Source: Phosphoribacter sp037046615 (GTDB lineage Bacteria; Actinomycetota; Actinomycetes; Actinomycetales; Dermatophilaceae). From it: 64,000 bases of DNA. The stretch covers positions 1 to 64,000 of the forward strand of contig JBAOHD010000032.1 of the NCBI GenBank assembly GCA_037046615.1. Reading direction: 5' to 3'. The translations under genes were made by a program, and so were the position numbers. This document shows, one piece after another, positions 63,372-64,000 of the stretch (its first letter is position 1; each line of letters starts with the position of its first letter). The notes below the pieces were generated by a model that did not search any database, was not told where the DNA came from, and was given only the letters and a program-made list of their open reading frames with translations.

Positions 63372-64000
63372 AGCCGATCACCGTCGCGGTCGACGACAAC
63401 GGGCGGCATTGCGTCGCGCTGGGTGGCAGCGGGCGGCATACCGTCGTCAGCGGCGAAACCGGCGGTCGAGCGCGACCCCGTCGAGGGACCTGACGGCTGC
63501 CCGGAGTCGGCCGCCAGGCCACGGGTCATCCGGCCCGCGACGAGCCCGGCGAGGGCAGCGCCGAGGAGGAAGGCACCGGGGCGCCGACGCGCGAATGAGG
63601 TGACCTCGTCGATGACTCCGTTGAAGTCACGCTGCTCGAGGAAGTCCGCCGCAGTCTGAGCGTGGCCCGACAGAGTCGACACCGCCTGCGAGGCGATGCC
63701 CTGCTGTTGGGTCCCTGACAACATCTGCTCGAGTTCGTCGACGAGACTGCGGAGGCTGCCGGCGACCTTCTCCTGCTGGGCGCTGGCCTGGGCGGCCATC
63801 TCCGAGCGTGACTGGAGGAACAGGGCCTTGGCGTGTTCGAGCCCCTCGGCCACGACCGCCTTCGTCTCGTCAGCGGCGTGGCCCGCGACGTCCTGAGTGT
63901 GCTCCTTGACGTCGCTTGCGACAGCGGCCACCTCCTGCTTGGCCGTGTCAGCGGTCTCGGCGACTGTGGCTGCGGCGGCGTCGGTGGCTGCGGCGCCGTC
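63368..64000 (-). CDS. Ala-rich coiled-coil membrane protein, 5' end beyond the window
   Basis: The frame is open to the right edge, so the start is outside the window. The visible 210 residues hold a long Ala/Glu/Val heptad region, then R-R-P-G-A-F-L-L-G-A-A-L-A-G-L-V-A-G-R (one membrane-spanning glycine-rich helix, ~150) and a flexible Ser/Pro tail. It is the first of three overlapping genes with Holin-X and DUF3618. It resembles DUF3618-neighbour phasin/coiled-coil proteins, but I cannot name the family. Confidence 0.7.
   Translation of the reverse strand, partial: DGAAATDAAAATVAETADTAKQEVAAVASDVKEHTQDVAGHAADETKAVVAEGLEHAKALFLQSRSEMAAQASAQQEKVAGSLRSLVDELEQMLSGTQQQGIASQAVSTLSGHAQTAADFLEQRDFNGVIDEVTSFARRRPGAFLLGAALAGLVAGRMTRGLAADSGQPSGPSTGSRSTAGFAADDGMPPAATQRDAMPPVVVDRDGDRL

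Larger units (their letters stand above)
17373..63441. repeat. Highly iterated octamer GTATGCCG / CGGCATAC
   Basis: By eye there are about 48 GTATGCC and 40 GGCATAC sites across this region; 86 of the 88 carry the eighth base to make GTATGCCG or CGGCATAC. They occur on both strands, in genes and between genes, roughly one per 530 bases. At about 68% GC chance would give of order two octamers. Left of the junction I found a single heptamer (near 8360). Confidence 0.85.

Overview
The window looks like two unrelated genomes joined at about 17,355. Bases 1 to ~17,355 are mixed-GC accessory DNA of proteobacterial type (probably a conjugative plasmid or integrative element). It carries an ArdC-like antirestriction protein, a KfrA-like plasmid regulator, a small conserved plasmid protein, a tyrosine recombinase and a TacAT-type toxin-antitoxin pair. 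It also holds a defence block of type III restriction-modification followed by SIR2-HerA. Bases ~17,355 to 64,000 are high-GC chromosome of an actinomycete, probably Intrasporangiaceae (Tetrasphaera/Janibacter-like). The family call is an inference from gene content: mycothiol-type isomerase, DUF3618 and Holin-X stress-type genes, CopD-CtaG fusion, Pat-type aminotransferase and OpuC-like cassette. Both ardC and paaN lose their 5' ends at the same point and there is no mobile-element end there, so an assembly chimera is the simplest reading.

Left part: a terminator, a repeat protein (320-1888), a plasmid protein with a decayed inverted copy, and a methyltransferase remnant. Then come res, mod, SIR2 and herA on one strand (3151-11294), tacAT and a recombinase (11416-13205). 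A two-gene exported/membrane operon lies beside an intact 146-bp MITE. The left part ends with a frameshifted gene, kfrA with a 40-bp operator palindrome, and truncated ardC.

Right part: paaN 3' end, holin-like protein, aminotransferase (hisC/pat), and an AbiEi/DUF559 protein bracketed by a hairpin repeat array. A 2-oxo-acid dehydrogenase operon (pdhABC type), an MFS transporter and a flavin monooxygenase follow. Next are a MarR regulator with a DHA2 exporter, a mycothiol-dependent isomerase-like gene, CopD-CtaG, a nitrilase, an acyltransferase, an acyl-CoA dehydrogenase and an ESX-like cluster with a DUF1023 hydrolase. Then rtcB, a carbonic-anhydrase-like gene, and the kynurenine pathway kynB-kynU-kynA (tryptophan to anthranilate). 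The rest is a carbamate kinase/aminotransferase/2-hydroxyacid dehydrogenase run, a DUF318/TIGR03943 permease pair, glycerate kinase, alcohol dehydrogenase, tRNA-Gly, dcd, a calpain-like peptidase with a WXG-like partner, an osmoprotectant ABC transporter and three envelope-stress-type genes.

Two sequence-wide signals matter. First, the octamer GTATGCCG/CGGCATAC occurs about 86 times by my reading in the actinobacterial part, on both strands, in all reading frames, and as the arms of three terminator hairpins. It is almost absent from the left part. This is a candidate uptake-signal-like or other iterated genomic motif. Second, more than 25 genes or gene parts are broken by what are almost always single-base insertions, in both halves. 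Their lengths modulo 3 fit this, so most frameshifts are probably sequence errors rather than true pseudogenes.
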